Source: Penumbrarchaeum sp964445525 (lineage in GTDB: Archaea; Thermoplasmatota; Penumbrarchaeia; Penumbrarchaeales; Penumbrarchaeaceae). From it: a stretch of 64,000 bases of DNA. The stretch is taken from positions 1 through 64,000 of the forward strand of contig CAYULA010000018.1 in NCBI GenBank assembly GCA_964445525.1, in the 5' to 3' direction. Below the pieces are notes generated by a model. That model did not search any database, was not told where the DNA came from, and saw only the letters and a list, made by a program, of their open reading frames with translations. Positions 42,912 through 50,473 of the stretch are shown in pieces. The position numbers were made by a program, and so were the translations under genes. The stretch's first letter is position 1. Each line of letters begins with the position of its first letter.

Positions 42912-44059
42912 TGGAGGGCCTCCTCTTCATTTATTCCACTTTCATGATTCTCCTTCTTCTCAGTCTGCTTTCTCATCTCTCTCTTAAGCTCCCCCACCGT
43001 TGGTAAATATCCCTTCAATTCTTTGGGCATCTCAGCTGTCAAATTATATTCCGATACTCCAATGGGAGTAGAGTTGTTCCTGAGTGCATATTCGGCTATC
43101 AATTCCTTCTTTGTTTTGCAGAGGATCAATCCGATACTTGGGTTGTCGGTAGGGTGCGTTAGCAGATCATCCACGGCTGAAAGATAGAAGTTCATCTTAC
43201 CGGCAAACTCGGTCTTGAACGTACCGGTCTTTAGATCTATTACAATGAAGCATCTGAGTTTCAGGTGATAGAACAGCAGGTCTATGTAGAAGTCGTCACC
43301 TTCGAGTTCGAAATGATATTGGTTTCCGACGAAGGAGAAGCCTACTCCAAGTTCCAATAGAAACTTTCGAATGTGATCTACCAGAGCGTTCTCAAGTTCC
43401 CGCTCGGATGCATCAGTGGAAATGGTTAGGAAATCAAAGACGTACGGGTCCTTGATCGTCTGTTTTGCAAGGTCTGATTGTAATGGAGGTAGGCTTGCAT
43501 CGAAGTTCGTCACTGCTTTGTCCTGGCGGTGGTAGAGACCGGTCTCTATCTGGTGAACAAGGACTGCACGGGACCAGCCGTATTCAATGGTCTTCTGCGC
43601 ATACCAGAGACGTTCGATAGGCTCTTTTACCTTTTGTACCAGAACAATATTATGACCCCATGGTATTTCTGTCACAAGTTGTGACAGTTTTAATGTGGAT
43701 GGGTCTGTCACAGCCCGTGACAGTTCTTCAATATCTTCTGTCCAGGCAAGGAAAAAAGCCCTCATACGCCATATATTCAGGGAAGAAAATCCCCTGATAC
43801 CTGGGAACTCTGATTGAATATCCTTTGATAATCGCTCAACCACAAACTTGCCCCAACCCTGTTTCTTTTGCTGTGCAACGATAGATCTTCCGATCTCCCA
43901 GTATAGCTGGATCAATTCGCGGTTGACAGTGATTGCTGCTTTCACCTGTGCCGTTCTGATCCTGTTTTTCAGATCCAACAGCAATTCATAATAGCCCTCT
44001 GGTAGGCCTTGAACGTGTTCTCCCTCTGGGAAAGATAACTCTGGTTCTTTATCTTGCAA
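42908..44059 (-). CDS. DUF1016 (YhcG) PD-(D/E)xK nuclease
   Basis: The 383-residue protein has the N-terminal DUF1016 helical domain (KAAITVNRELIQLYWEIGRSI; GFSSLNIWRMRAFF) and a C-terminal nuclease with DDFYIDLLF, VIDLKTG and FAGKMNFYL. Such nucleases are frequent in restriction and defence loci. The TTG at 44059 has GGGAGGAG upstream and directly follows the stop of the ASCH relic. It is flanked by direct repeats about 1.25 kb apart. Confidence 0.92.
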   Translation of the reverse strand: MQDKEPELSFPEGEHVQGLPEGYYELLLDLKNRIRTAQVKAAITVNRELIQLYWEIGRSIVAQQKKQGWGKFVVERLSKDIQSEFPGIRGFSSLNIWRMRAFFLAWTEDIEELSRAVTDPSTLKLSQLVTEIPWGHNIVLVQKVKEPIERLWYAQKTIEYGWSRAVLVHQIETGLYHRQDKAVTNFDASLPPLQSDLAKQTIKDPYVFDFLTISTDASERELENALVDHIRKFLLELGVGFSFVGNQYHFELEGDDFYIDLLFYHLKLRCFIVIDLKTGTFKTEFAGKMNFYLSAVDDLLTHPTDNPSIGLILCKTKKELIAEYALRNNSTPIGVSEYNLTAEMPKELKGYLPTVGELKREMRKQTEKKENHESGINEEEALQ

Positions 44060-44177
44060 TCATTTCTCCTCCCAGATAATATTTTGACTTGGTCCCCGTT
44101 TCCGGAACTCGTATCGTTTATCTCCGGAGAGGACCTTTTCAACGTATTTTGGTTTCATGGAGAGGAGGACGTTCATG
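44060..44177 (-). pseudogene. Frameshifted 5' relic of the ASCH gene
   Basis: About 75 bases from the ATG at 44177 match the start of the ASCH gene (42911 downward) closely, including V-L-L-S-M-K-P-K-Y-V-E-K-V-L-S-G. One extra G at about 44159-44161 shifts the frame after five codons. From the internal ATG at 44158 a 32-residue frame runs to a stop one base before the DUF1016 TTG. It is a remnant of duplication and not a working gene. Confidence 0.75.
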
Positions 44178-44316
44178 TGAGTACCTCCTTCAAACTATGT
44201 GTGGCAATTTCTGAAAGATTCTTGAAAGGGATAATCGCCAAGTAATCACCAACTAATCGCCAACAGGACCTAATCTGCCATTTATTCAGCCCAAGATCGA
44301 ATAGGAGAACGTTCAT
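44173..44316 (-). other. Possible relic ORF starting with a third ASCH-like start
   Basis: The segment around 44300-44325 repeats the ASCH start again (CCTCCA-ATGAACG-TTCTCCT). The reading frame from the ATG at 44316 then diverges to 47 residues of unknown type. The stretch 44178-44394 holds no other gene signal. It is best read as debris of repeated duplication. Confidence 0.35.
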
Positions 44317-44394
44317 TGGAGGTCCTTCATTTCCCTTATGGTTTTGATCCGGTTTTCCGTTCACTTTTTCTCCTCCTTTCACAAGATAATTCGA

Positions 44395-44832
44395 TCATTC
44401 CGATCCGCATAATATGCAGAAATATGTCCCTTTAAAAACAGAATATGGGTCCCTCGCTCTATCAATCACTCTTCCACAAACCGAGCACTTCTCCAATTCG
44501 AATTTCGGTGGGTCCTTCAGCTTTGTATGATTGTATTCATTGGTTCCAAGATATGCATACATCTCGGCGTCCAGTTCCTCCCTGCATTTCTTGCATGTTT
44601 CCCATTCTCCCTCATGCTTGTGTATATAATGGTATGAACATAATGTGTAGTGATCATGGTTCCGATAGCATGAATTACGGGCATATGAAAACATAACATA
44701 TTCATCCTCATCATCGCAGATAGGCATATCACAGCATGGGGTTCGGGTCAGGTTCTTTGTTTTCCCACAGATGAAACAGCGTTCTTTTTCCGGTTCTTTC
44801 TTTTGGTCCTTCATCTTTCTTCTGTGTGACAT
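44395..44832 (-). CDS. Conserved Cys/His-rich zinc-finger protein
   Basis: The 145-residue protein has several metal-binding clusters: C-F-I-C near residue 18, TPCCDMPIC, C-Y-R-N-H-D-H-Y-T-L-C-S-Y-H, C-K-K-C and a final pair C-S-V-C and C-I-L-C. The central part resembles a hypothetical protein family found scattered in bacteria and archaea, without known function. GGAGTGA precedes the ATG at 44832. It starts 4 bases after the stop of the preceding gene. Confidence 0.75.
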   Translation of the reverse strand: MSHRRKMKDQKKEPEKERCFICGKTKNLTRTPCCDMPICDDEDEYVMFSYARNSCYRNHDHYTLCSYHYIHKHEGEWETCKKCREELDAEMYAYLGTNEYNHTKLKDPPKFELEKCSVCGRVIDRARDPYSVFKGTYFCILCGSE

Positions 44833-44836
44833 TTTC

Positions 44837-45217
44837 TCACTCCGTATCATCAAATGAGATGAAGTCGACAGGTTCATCGAAGGTCTTCTCTGTTGCTTCT
44901 TTGATCTTACTTCGGGTCCTTCTGTCAAAGCTCAAAATCCTCTTTTTCAACTCATCAGCAAGTCTGTTAACCTCATCGTCATCCTCCAGATCCATCTCAA
45001 CATCATCCTCGGAATAGACTGTAATCATGTTGTAATACGGATCACTGTATATCGTGATGTTACCAAGCGGGAAGGTAATCGCCTTGATGTAATCATCACC
45101 GACTTCCCCTCGACCTGTCAATATCATGCTTATTTCAAGAAATCCATGAACCCTGGAAGACGGCAATCCGTGTGATTCATCCTCGACTTTCCGTATCATG
45201 CTTTTCAATCCTTTCAT
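44837..45217 (-). CDS. Uncharacterised acidic protein of the island
   Basis: From the ATG at 45217 (GGGGTGAT upstream) the gene encodes 126 residues: a basic N terminus, a beta-rich middle (DYIKAITFPLGNITIYSDPYYNMITVYSEDD) and an acidic helix followed by a basic helix (NRLADELKKRILSFDRRTRSKIKEATEK). No family is recognised. It is the third of four adjacent unknown genes. Confidence 0.62.
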   Translation of the reverse strand: MKGLKSMIRKVEDESHGLPSSRVHGFLEISMILTGRGEVGDDYIKAITFPLGNITIYSDPYYNMITVYSEDDVEMDLEDDDEVNRLADELKKRILSFDRRTRSKIKEATEKTFDEPVDFISFDDTE

Positions 45218-45235
45218 GATAATCACCCCGTTTCA

Positions 45236-46123
45236 TCATCTCTTCAACTGGAACATGAAAACATGTTCACTTCTTTTCTCCGGTACTATGCCATTTAAAT
45301 TATCGGTCAATTCCTTCTTTGTCTTTCCGCATCCGACAATGATGCCATCAAGTACTCCGAACCAGCCATTTTCAATACCAGCTTCCTTCAGTATCTTCTT
45401 GAGGTCCCTGGAATGGACCTTCCCCATCTTCTGATGATAGTAGACCTTCAACCGTTCATCCTTGTTTTTCAGTTCCTCTATCTCCTCCCAGTACACATCA
45501 CGATTGTACTGGCTCTTCAGATATACCTTCAACAACTCCAGATCATCCGTTTTCCCTTCTCTTCCATCGTAGGGCAACGAGGTGACAATTCCATGCCTGG
45601 CTTCTGCTTTCTGAAATGAAGCGTTGAAACTTTTCTTGATCCCCGCCCCGAACCTGATGTTGTAAGGATTGATCACTCCATCATAGACGATCTTTCCCTT
45701 GAACGGAAGCAAGGTTGTTTCCATTGGCACAGGAAGATAAGGACCGAGCATATCCTCGAATGTGTTGTTCAATGTGAGTACTCCGTATGGTATCCCATCA
45801 TCCTCATTCTGAGACAGAACAACAGCATATTTTTTCAGATATTTTACAATGAGAAACCTTCCTCTGATGTAATGCTTGAAGTTGCTCACGATCTCCAGTT
45901 CCTCATCATTAAATCCAATTGGATTATCTGCTACATATTGATCGATGATGTCTGGGTCATCATAAATTGCCATTCTCATATCAAGAAGATACTCCACGGG
46001 GAAATGGAATATGTCATCCGGTTCGAGTTCTTTTTTCAAGTTTCCTTTTTTCAGATTTGCATATATCAGAAGAGAGTGAAACAACCTTAAGAATTGATCC
46101 TTGTCCTTTTTTGATAATTTCAT
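45236..46123 (-). CDS. Uncharacterised 295-residue protein
   Basis: The protein begins with a helical region (LSKKDKDQFLRLFHSLLIYANLKKG), followed by VEYLLDMRMAIYDDPDIIDQYVADNP and a beta-rich C-terminal half. The first part resembles proteins that occur in bacterial and archaeal accessory regions, but no name or function can be given. Its ATG overlaps the stop of the upstream gene (ATGA). Confidence 0.7.
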   Translation of the reverse strand: MKLSKKDKDQFLRLFHSLLIYANLKKGNLKKELEPDDIFHFPVEYLLDMRMAIYDDPDIIDQYVADNPIGFNDEELEIVSNFKHYIRGRFLIVKYLKKYAVVLSQNEDDGIPYGVLTLNNTFEDMLGPYLPVPMETTLLPFKGKIVYDGVINPYNIRFGAGIKKSFNASFQKAEARHGIVTSLPYDGREGKTDDLELLKVYLKSQYNRDVYWEEIEELKNKDERLKVYYHQKMGKVHSRDLKKILKEAGIENGWFGVLDGIIVGCGKTKKELTDNLNGIVPEKRSEHVFMFQLKR

Positions 46124-46656
46124 TTTTTCAACCATCCTTCAAAATTAGCATCAACATATTCATCGACCATTTCAGGGTCCTCGCTCAATTCCTTCCATTC
46201 ATCAACCACAGTTTCGAAGGTTTCCTTCGGAGCATCCGGGACATAATCTTTGTAGCTTGATGTTGATTCGTTCTCAAATTTATTAAGACCTTTCAGGATT
46301 CCCATAAAATATCTGTCTCTTTCACGGGGAAGCTTCAACTTATTGAGTTTTCTTGCTTCCTTCAAGAAGGGTTCCACCTCTTCTTCGAACAATTCCCAGG
46401 CAAGATCGTTTGGATCGACGTAACCGTTTCTCGTTCCTCCGGAATGGTCCCAGATGTACTCGACCTTGATCATATCCAGCACGCAGAACAAATTGTCACC
46501 AATGTCATCCTCATGTATATCTGTAATGAATTCTAGGGCAATCTCTTCGACCTGTTCCACCAATTCATTATTCCTTTCCATCAATGTCATCAAAATTCCG
46601 ATTGAATGTCTGTTGATCAGGTCACCGAGGATTTCGGGAGGCATTCCATTTTTCAT
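46120..46656 (-). CDS. Uncharacterised 178-residue helical protein
   Basis: The protein is strongly acidic and helical (ERNNELVEQVEEIALEFITDI; KEARKLNKLKLPRERDRYFMGILKGL) and ends with a D-E-Y-V-D-A-N-F-E-G-W segment that echoes the D-Q-Y-V-A-D-N-P-I-G-F segment of its downstream neighbour, hinting that the two share a motif. Start and stop both overlap neighbours by four bases. Unknown function. Confidence 0.7.
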   Translation of the reverse strand: MKNGMPPEILGDLINRHSIGILMTLMERNNELVEQVEEIALEFITDIHEDDIGDNLFCVLDMIKVEYIWDHSGGTRNGYVDPNDLAWELFEEEVEPFLKEARKLNKLKLPRERDRYFMGILKGLNKFENESTSSYKDYVPDAPKETFETVVDEWKELSEDPEMVDEYVDANFEGWLKK

Positions 46657-46934
46657 GCTGACGCAGCTCCTTCTAATTTGAAGTGATCACATAAGATGAC
46701 CATATTGCGGAGATTCGCAATATGGTTGTACTGAATCTGGACCATTTTGTCCGATTGGACAATATTGTGTGAAGGGGTTAGAACCATTTCGTTGATGTCA
46801 ACAAAATGGTTTTGAGGTGGATTGTTGACCAATTCGTGTGGATACACGATATGGTTCTGGTGTTTGTGTGTAATCATATATCGGAAATGCTCGCAATGGT
46901 CTGAAATTGAACGAGTAAAGTCAATATCACTCAT
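46653..46934 (-). CDS. Repeat protein encoded by tandem DNA palindromes
   Basis: The 93-residue frame encodes at least four copies of a 14-15 residue unit of the form H/N-I/F-V/A-x4-E/K/N-M/L-V, seen as NHIVYPHELV, NHFVDINEMV, HNIVQSDKMV and NHIANLRNMV, with a weaker first copy (EHFRYMI). At DNA level each unit is an inverted repeat. Spacings of 42, 42 and 45 bases keep the reading frame. The start overlaps the stop of the AlbA_2 gene by 8 bases and the stop overlaps the next start by 4, which supports translation. No family is recognised. Confidence 0.62.
   Translation of the reverse strand: MSDIDFTRSISDHCEHFRYMITHKHQNHIVYPHELVNNPPQNHFVDINEMVLTPSHNIVQSDKMVQIQYNHIANLRNMVILCDHFKLEGAASA
46699..46855. 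repeat. Four tandem inverted repeats with covarying cores
   Basis: Centres lie near 46712, 46754, 46796 and 46841. Each repeat has outer ends ACCAT or ACCAA and ATGGT or a near match (the second ends in ATTGT), with an inner core of 3-4 bases that changes from copy to copy but stays complementary (GCG/CGC, TCC/GGA, TTGA/TCAA, TGT/ACA). Arms are 11/11, 10/12, 13/14 and 10/12 matched. A fainter fifth copy may lie near 46878-46900. Confidence 0.75.
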
Positions 46935-48294
46935 CCTCTATCACCTCCCAATTTCCTTTCTTTGTTGAACCCGACCTTCTAATTTTACCCCTTCTTTTTA
47001 AATTTCTGATATGGTAATACACACCATAATAGGAAAGGTCAAGCACCTTTGATATCTCATTGATAGAGATGTCTGGATTATTTATCATCAAAGCCATAAT
47101 TTTCTCAGGAATATCTCTTGTAGTTTCTTTTGTAGTTTCTTTTGTAGTTTCTTTTGTAGTAGCCTCAATTTCTGTTATCTTTCTGAAAACCACATCAAAA
47201 TTATTTCCATTCTCGAAAAGGTCCAATTCAATCTCCGGATAATCTATCAATTCCCTTCGGATACGGACCATGCCACTTCCGTATTTCTCGATCTCTTTTA
47301 CCAAATAAAAGCATTCTGCGATGAGAACATTTCTCAATGAAGATGAATAATTATCTCTTTTCAGATCATCAAGTGTGATGTCACCATACAATTTTCCAGG
47401 GCTGGATATCAGGATGTGATCATCGAATACCTTGATGATGATATCGGAAGGATTCCGATAATCTCTATGAACTATTGCATTGATGACAGCTTCCCTTAAA
47501 GCTTCCAGGGGATACTCCCAGATCTCTTTCCTCTCCGGTTCTCCTGTAAATTCAAACCGTATACTGATCTGCTTTTTGATGGCCCACATCACCTCATCGA
47601 CCGCTTCAAGAAGAGGCAGATGGATCATGATGTCATCAATTATGACCGTCGGGGTTTTAAATCTTCCAATATGTATTCCATGAACTGGCCTGCTCTTTGA
47701 AAAAAGAAGCTCAGCTGCCACTGTGGGCCTATCATCTTTTACCAGTTCGATCTTTTCAAGGGATCCAATTGGAGTCCCATCAAAATGGAACCTGCCGACC
47801 TTATTTACTTTATCAATGAACTTCTCTATTTTGTCAAGATCAAGTTGTTCAAATGTACGACAATAGTGAGATGGAGAGGAATCCCAGGAGTATTGGATTG
47901 CCATCATGTAAAGTTCTGTTACCTCATCTATCTCCTTCTGATGGTCGCTGTTATGCTTTCTAGTATAGTATCTACCTTTGAAAGAAATCGGCTTGAAGGA
48001 AGATTCCTTCACATCTATTATTACTACACGTTTTCCGTTTGCTTCAGAGATTGCCATGTCTGGAATTATTGAAGGATTTGTTTTCGTCTTGATCTCATTG
48101 GTCCAACTCTGCAATGATTCTGGACCAACATCAATACCCAATATTCTACCTTTGTTATTCACCCCCAAAATCACTTTCCCACCCTTTGAATTGGAAAAAG
48201 CGGAAAGAGTCCTGATAGTTTCAGCTCCGAATGAGGATTTGAATTCGACCTCCCCGTTTTCAAGGTTTTCTAGCAACTTATCCAGTTCATTCAT
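46927..48294 (-). CDS. AlbA_2-domain putative regulator with winged helix
   Basis: The 455-residue protein has an AlbA_2 (Schlafen AlbA) domain at about 10-130 (ENGEVEFKSSFG; AFSNSKGGKVILGV; YYTRKHNSD), a HATPase_c_4-like region at about 270-375 (EALREAVINAIVHRDYRNP; EKYGSGMVRI), a TTKE repeat linker and a C-terminal winged helix (ISINEISKVLDLSYYGVYYHIRNLKRRG). Proteins of this kind are common in restriction loci and are thought to regulate or bind nucleic acid. It starts 15 bases after the hsdM stop. Confidence 0.85.
   Translation of the reverse strand: MNELDKLLENLENGEVEFKSSFGAETIRTLSAFSNSKGGKVILGVNNKGRILGIDVGPESLQSWTNEIKTKTNPSIIPDMAISEANGKRVVIIDVKESSFKPISFKGRYYTRKHNSDHQKEIDEVTELYMMAIQYSWDSSPSHYCRTFEQLDLDKIEKFIDKVNKVGRFHFDGTPIGSLEKIELVKDDRPTVAAELLFSKSRPVHGIHIGRFKTPTVIIDDIMIHLPLLEAVDEVMWAIKKQISIRFEFTGEPERKEIWEYPLEALREAVINAIVHRDYRNPSDIIIKVFDDHILISSPGKLYGDITLDDLKRDNYSSSLRNVLIAECFYLVKEIEKYGSGMVRIRRELIDYPEIELDLFENGNNFDVVFRKITEIEATTKETTKETTKETTRDIPEKIMALMINNPDISINEISKVLDLSYYGVYYHIRNLKRRGKIRRSGSTKKGNWEVIEDE
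47121..47156. repeat. Three perfect 12-bp tandem repeats (TTKE linker)
   Basis: TAGTTTCTTTTG is repeated three times without change and is read on the minus strand as T-T-K-E units. Length changes by slippage would keep the frame, so linker length between the ATPase-like domain and the winged helix may vary among strains. Confidence 0.85.
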
Positions 48295-48309
48295 TTACTC
48301 AAATCCCAC

Positions 48310-49818
48310 CTATTCATACAATCCCAGCTCCTTCAGGTATCCTACCATCTTCTCCCGGACCTCTGCAAGCTCTCCCTCGAGTTCCTCTATCCTTCTCTGG
48401 GTCGCAGGGATGTCGATCTCTTCCTCTTCCTCGAAAGTATCCACGTATCTTGGTATATTGAGATTGAAGTCATTCTCCCTGATCTCATCGAAGGTTGCCC
48501 TGTAGGAGTATTTGTCAATGGTCTTGTAATCCTTGTAGGTGTTGTGTATCTTATCGATATCCTCGTCTCTCAGCTTGTTCTGCTTTTTCCCCTTCTGGAA
48601 TTCCCTGGAAGCATCTATGAAAAGGACATCGGTTGTATCCCTTCCCTTTTTATAAACCAGGATCGCAGCAGGGATTCCCGTTCCAAAGAACAACTGTGAT
48701 GGAAGCCCTATCACAGCATCGAGGAGGTTCTCCTCGATAAGTTTCTTCCTGATTTTCCCCTCGCTGGATCCTCTGAAGAGGACCCCATGAGGAACGACAA
48801 CCCCCACTCTTCCATCATTTTCATTCATTGTCTCGATCATATGAGTTATGAATGCATAGTCTCCCTTGCTTTTTGGAGGAACTCCCCTGTGGAACCTCCT
48901 GAACCGGTCGTCTTTTGCATCTTCGGCGCCCCATTTATCCAACGAAAAAGGAGGATTGGCAACCACAATGTTGAATTTCATCAGTGTGTCGCCCTCGAGC
49001 AATTTGGGGTTGTTGATGGTATCTCCCCATTCGATCTGGGCATTGTTGACACCATGCAGGAACATATTCATCTTGCAAAGTGCCCATGTTGAACCATTGA
49101 GTTCCTGACCGTAAAGGGCAAAATCCTCCGAACCCACCTCCCTTGCCACCTTGATCAACAGAGAACCGGATCCGACGGTGGGATCACAGATCCTGTCACC
49201 TTCTTCCGGGTCCACAAGTTTCGATATTAATATGGACACTTCAGCCGGAGTGTAGAATTCTCCTCCCTTTTTTCCAGCGTCACTTGCGAAGTGGGAGATA
49301 AGATATTCATAGGTATTTCCGATTACATCGATGTTTCCGATACGTGACGGCCGCAGATCCAGCTTGGGATTTGAGAAATCTTCGATGAGATTCTTCAAGC
49401 GCCTGTTTCTATCCTTTGTCTGCCCGAGGGCGGTCTCCGAATTGAAGTCGATATTCCTGAAAACACCCTCCAATTTCGCTTTATTTGCCTCTTCTATCCT
49501 TGCCAGGGCTATGTTTATTTTCTCTCCTATATCATTGTCATTTCTGTGTTTGTAAATGTAATCATAGGAACAATCTTCAGGCAGGATGAAGTTCTCGAAC
49601 CTCATCATGTATCTGATCCTTTTCTCATCCCTTCCGTATTTTTCCTCATATTCTGCCACTCTGTCCTTCCACAGATCGCTGATATATTTGAGGAAAAGAA
49701 AGACCAGTATGTAATTCTTGTATTCAGAAGGATCAATGACACCTCTGAAGGTATCACAGGCTCTCCATGCGACATTGTTTATCTCGGTTTGATCAATATT
49801 ATCCCCCACTCTAATCAC
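48310..49818 (-). CDS. hsdM: Type I DNA methyltransferase subunit (HsdM)
   Basis: The 502-residue N6-adenine methyltransferase has the SAM site DPTVGSGSLL at about 212, the catalytic NPPF at 288-291, the HsdM N-terminal helical domain, and a coiled C terminus (RRIEELEGELAEVREKMVGYL) that contacts HsdS. Its start overlaps the half-size HsdS gene; a GTG at 49818 or the next GTG at 49809, which has a better spaced AGGGGA, may be used. Confidence 0.95.
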   Translation of the reverse strand: MIRVGDNIDQTEINNVAWRACDTFRGVIDPSEYKNYILVFLFLKYISDLWKDRVAEYEEKYGRDEKRIRYMMRFENFILPEDCSYDYIYKHRNDNDIGEKINIALARIEEANKAKLEGVFRNIDFNSETALGQTKDRNRRLKNLIEDFSNPKLDLRPSRIGNIDVIGNTYEYLISHFASDAGKKGGEFYTPAEVSILISKLVDPEEGDRICDPTVGSGSLLIKVAREVGSEDFALYGQELNGSTWALCKMNMFLHGVNNAQIEWGDTINNPKLLEGDTLMKFNIVVANPPFSLDKWGAEDAKDDRFRRFHRGVPPKSKGDYAFITHMIETMNENDGRVGVVVPHGVLFRGSSEGKIRKKLIEENLLDAVIGLPSQLFFGTGIPAAILVYKKGRDTTDVLFIDASREFQKGKKQNKLRDEDIDKIHNTYKDYKTIDKYSYRATFDEIRENDFNLNIPRYVDTFEEEEEIDIPATQRRIEELEGELAEVREKMVGYLKELGLYE

Positions 49819-50407
49819 TCCCCTGAATGATATTCAATGATACCTTTTCAATGATTTTTTTCTTATGGTCGATTATATCTTCTGACAGCCTCTGTTCTTC
49901 TTTTATTAGCTTGTCCAGCATAATTATCCTCTCCTGGTTTTTCAATGATGGGACGGGGATCTCCATATTTTCAATTGTTGTTTTTTTCAAGAAAGGAACA
50001 CTTGTTCCTCCCATTCTATTTTTCAGGTATCTCTGTATCTTCCTGGTTTTGAAGTACCAAAGAAGATAGTCAGGATCAATGATATTCTTATCAATGTTAA
50101 TTATGAGAAATTGATCCGTTACGGCATATGATCCTTTTGGAAAATTCACTTTAAAAAATATGGGTCTTGATGATTTGGATTTTACGATGACGTCATCCGG
50201 CCCGATTATTGCAGATGTTTTGATGTCTGAAAACCTCACCCTGTGCAGTTTATGAAATTCAATATCCGAGGCCTGATCAACATCAGATGGTTGAATCAGG
50301 TTGACCTCTCCTCTCGGGAGATTCCTGATGCCATTCCTGAAAAGATGGCCCTGCCTTATGGTTGCAATATCAGCCATCTTTTTGTTGGAAGTAAATGAAT
50401 ACTTCAT
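49811..50407 (-). CDS. Half-size HsdS-like specificity protein
   Basis: The 198-residue protein has one target-recognition domain (about 10-150; MADIATIRQGHLFR, GGTSVPFLKKTTIENMEIPVPSLKNQERI) and one conserved helix. Full HsdS proteins have two such units, so this one would have to dimerise, or act in place of the full-length HsdS at the other end of the island. A TATA box 21-30 bases before the ATG makes the transcript leaderless. Confidence 0.85.
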   Translation of the reverse strand: MKYSFTSNKKMADIATIRQGHLFRNGIRNLPRGEVNLIQPSDVDQASDIEFHKLHRVRFSDIKTSAIIGPDDVIVKSKSSRPIFFKVNFPKGSYAVTDQFLIINIDKNIIDPDYLLWYFKTRKIQRYLKNRMGGTSVPFLKKTTIENMEIPVPSLKNQERIIMLDKLIKEEQRLSEDIIDHKKKIIEKVSLNIIQGSD

Positions 50408-50427
50408 GGATTGGATATGGAAAAGCT

Positions 50428-50437
50428 ATTATTTAAA
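50428..50437 (-). promoter_or_regulatory. TATA box of the defence island
   Basis: Read on the minus strand the sequence is TTTAAATAAT, centred 25 bases before the ATG at 50407. Because the following genes mostly overlap or abut, this promoter may drive much of the 16.5-kb island. Confidence 0.6.
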
Positions 50438-50473
50438 CTCGCCCTATAAAAAACGAAGTAAAACCATACTTCT

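Noticed and set aside
44173..44382. 70-residue protein-coding gene with an MNVLL start
   Set aside because: The start matches the repeated ASCH 5' end and the rest has no family signal; listed as relic and not as gene.
46699..46855. CRISPR array
   Set aside because: The repeats are imperfect palindromes with different cores and no constant repeat or unique spacer; spacing and frame fit a coding repeat instead. No cas genes are present.
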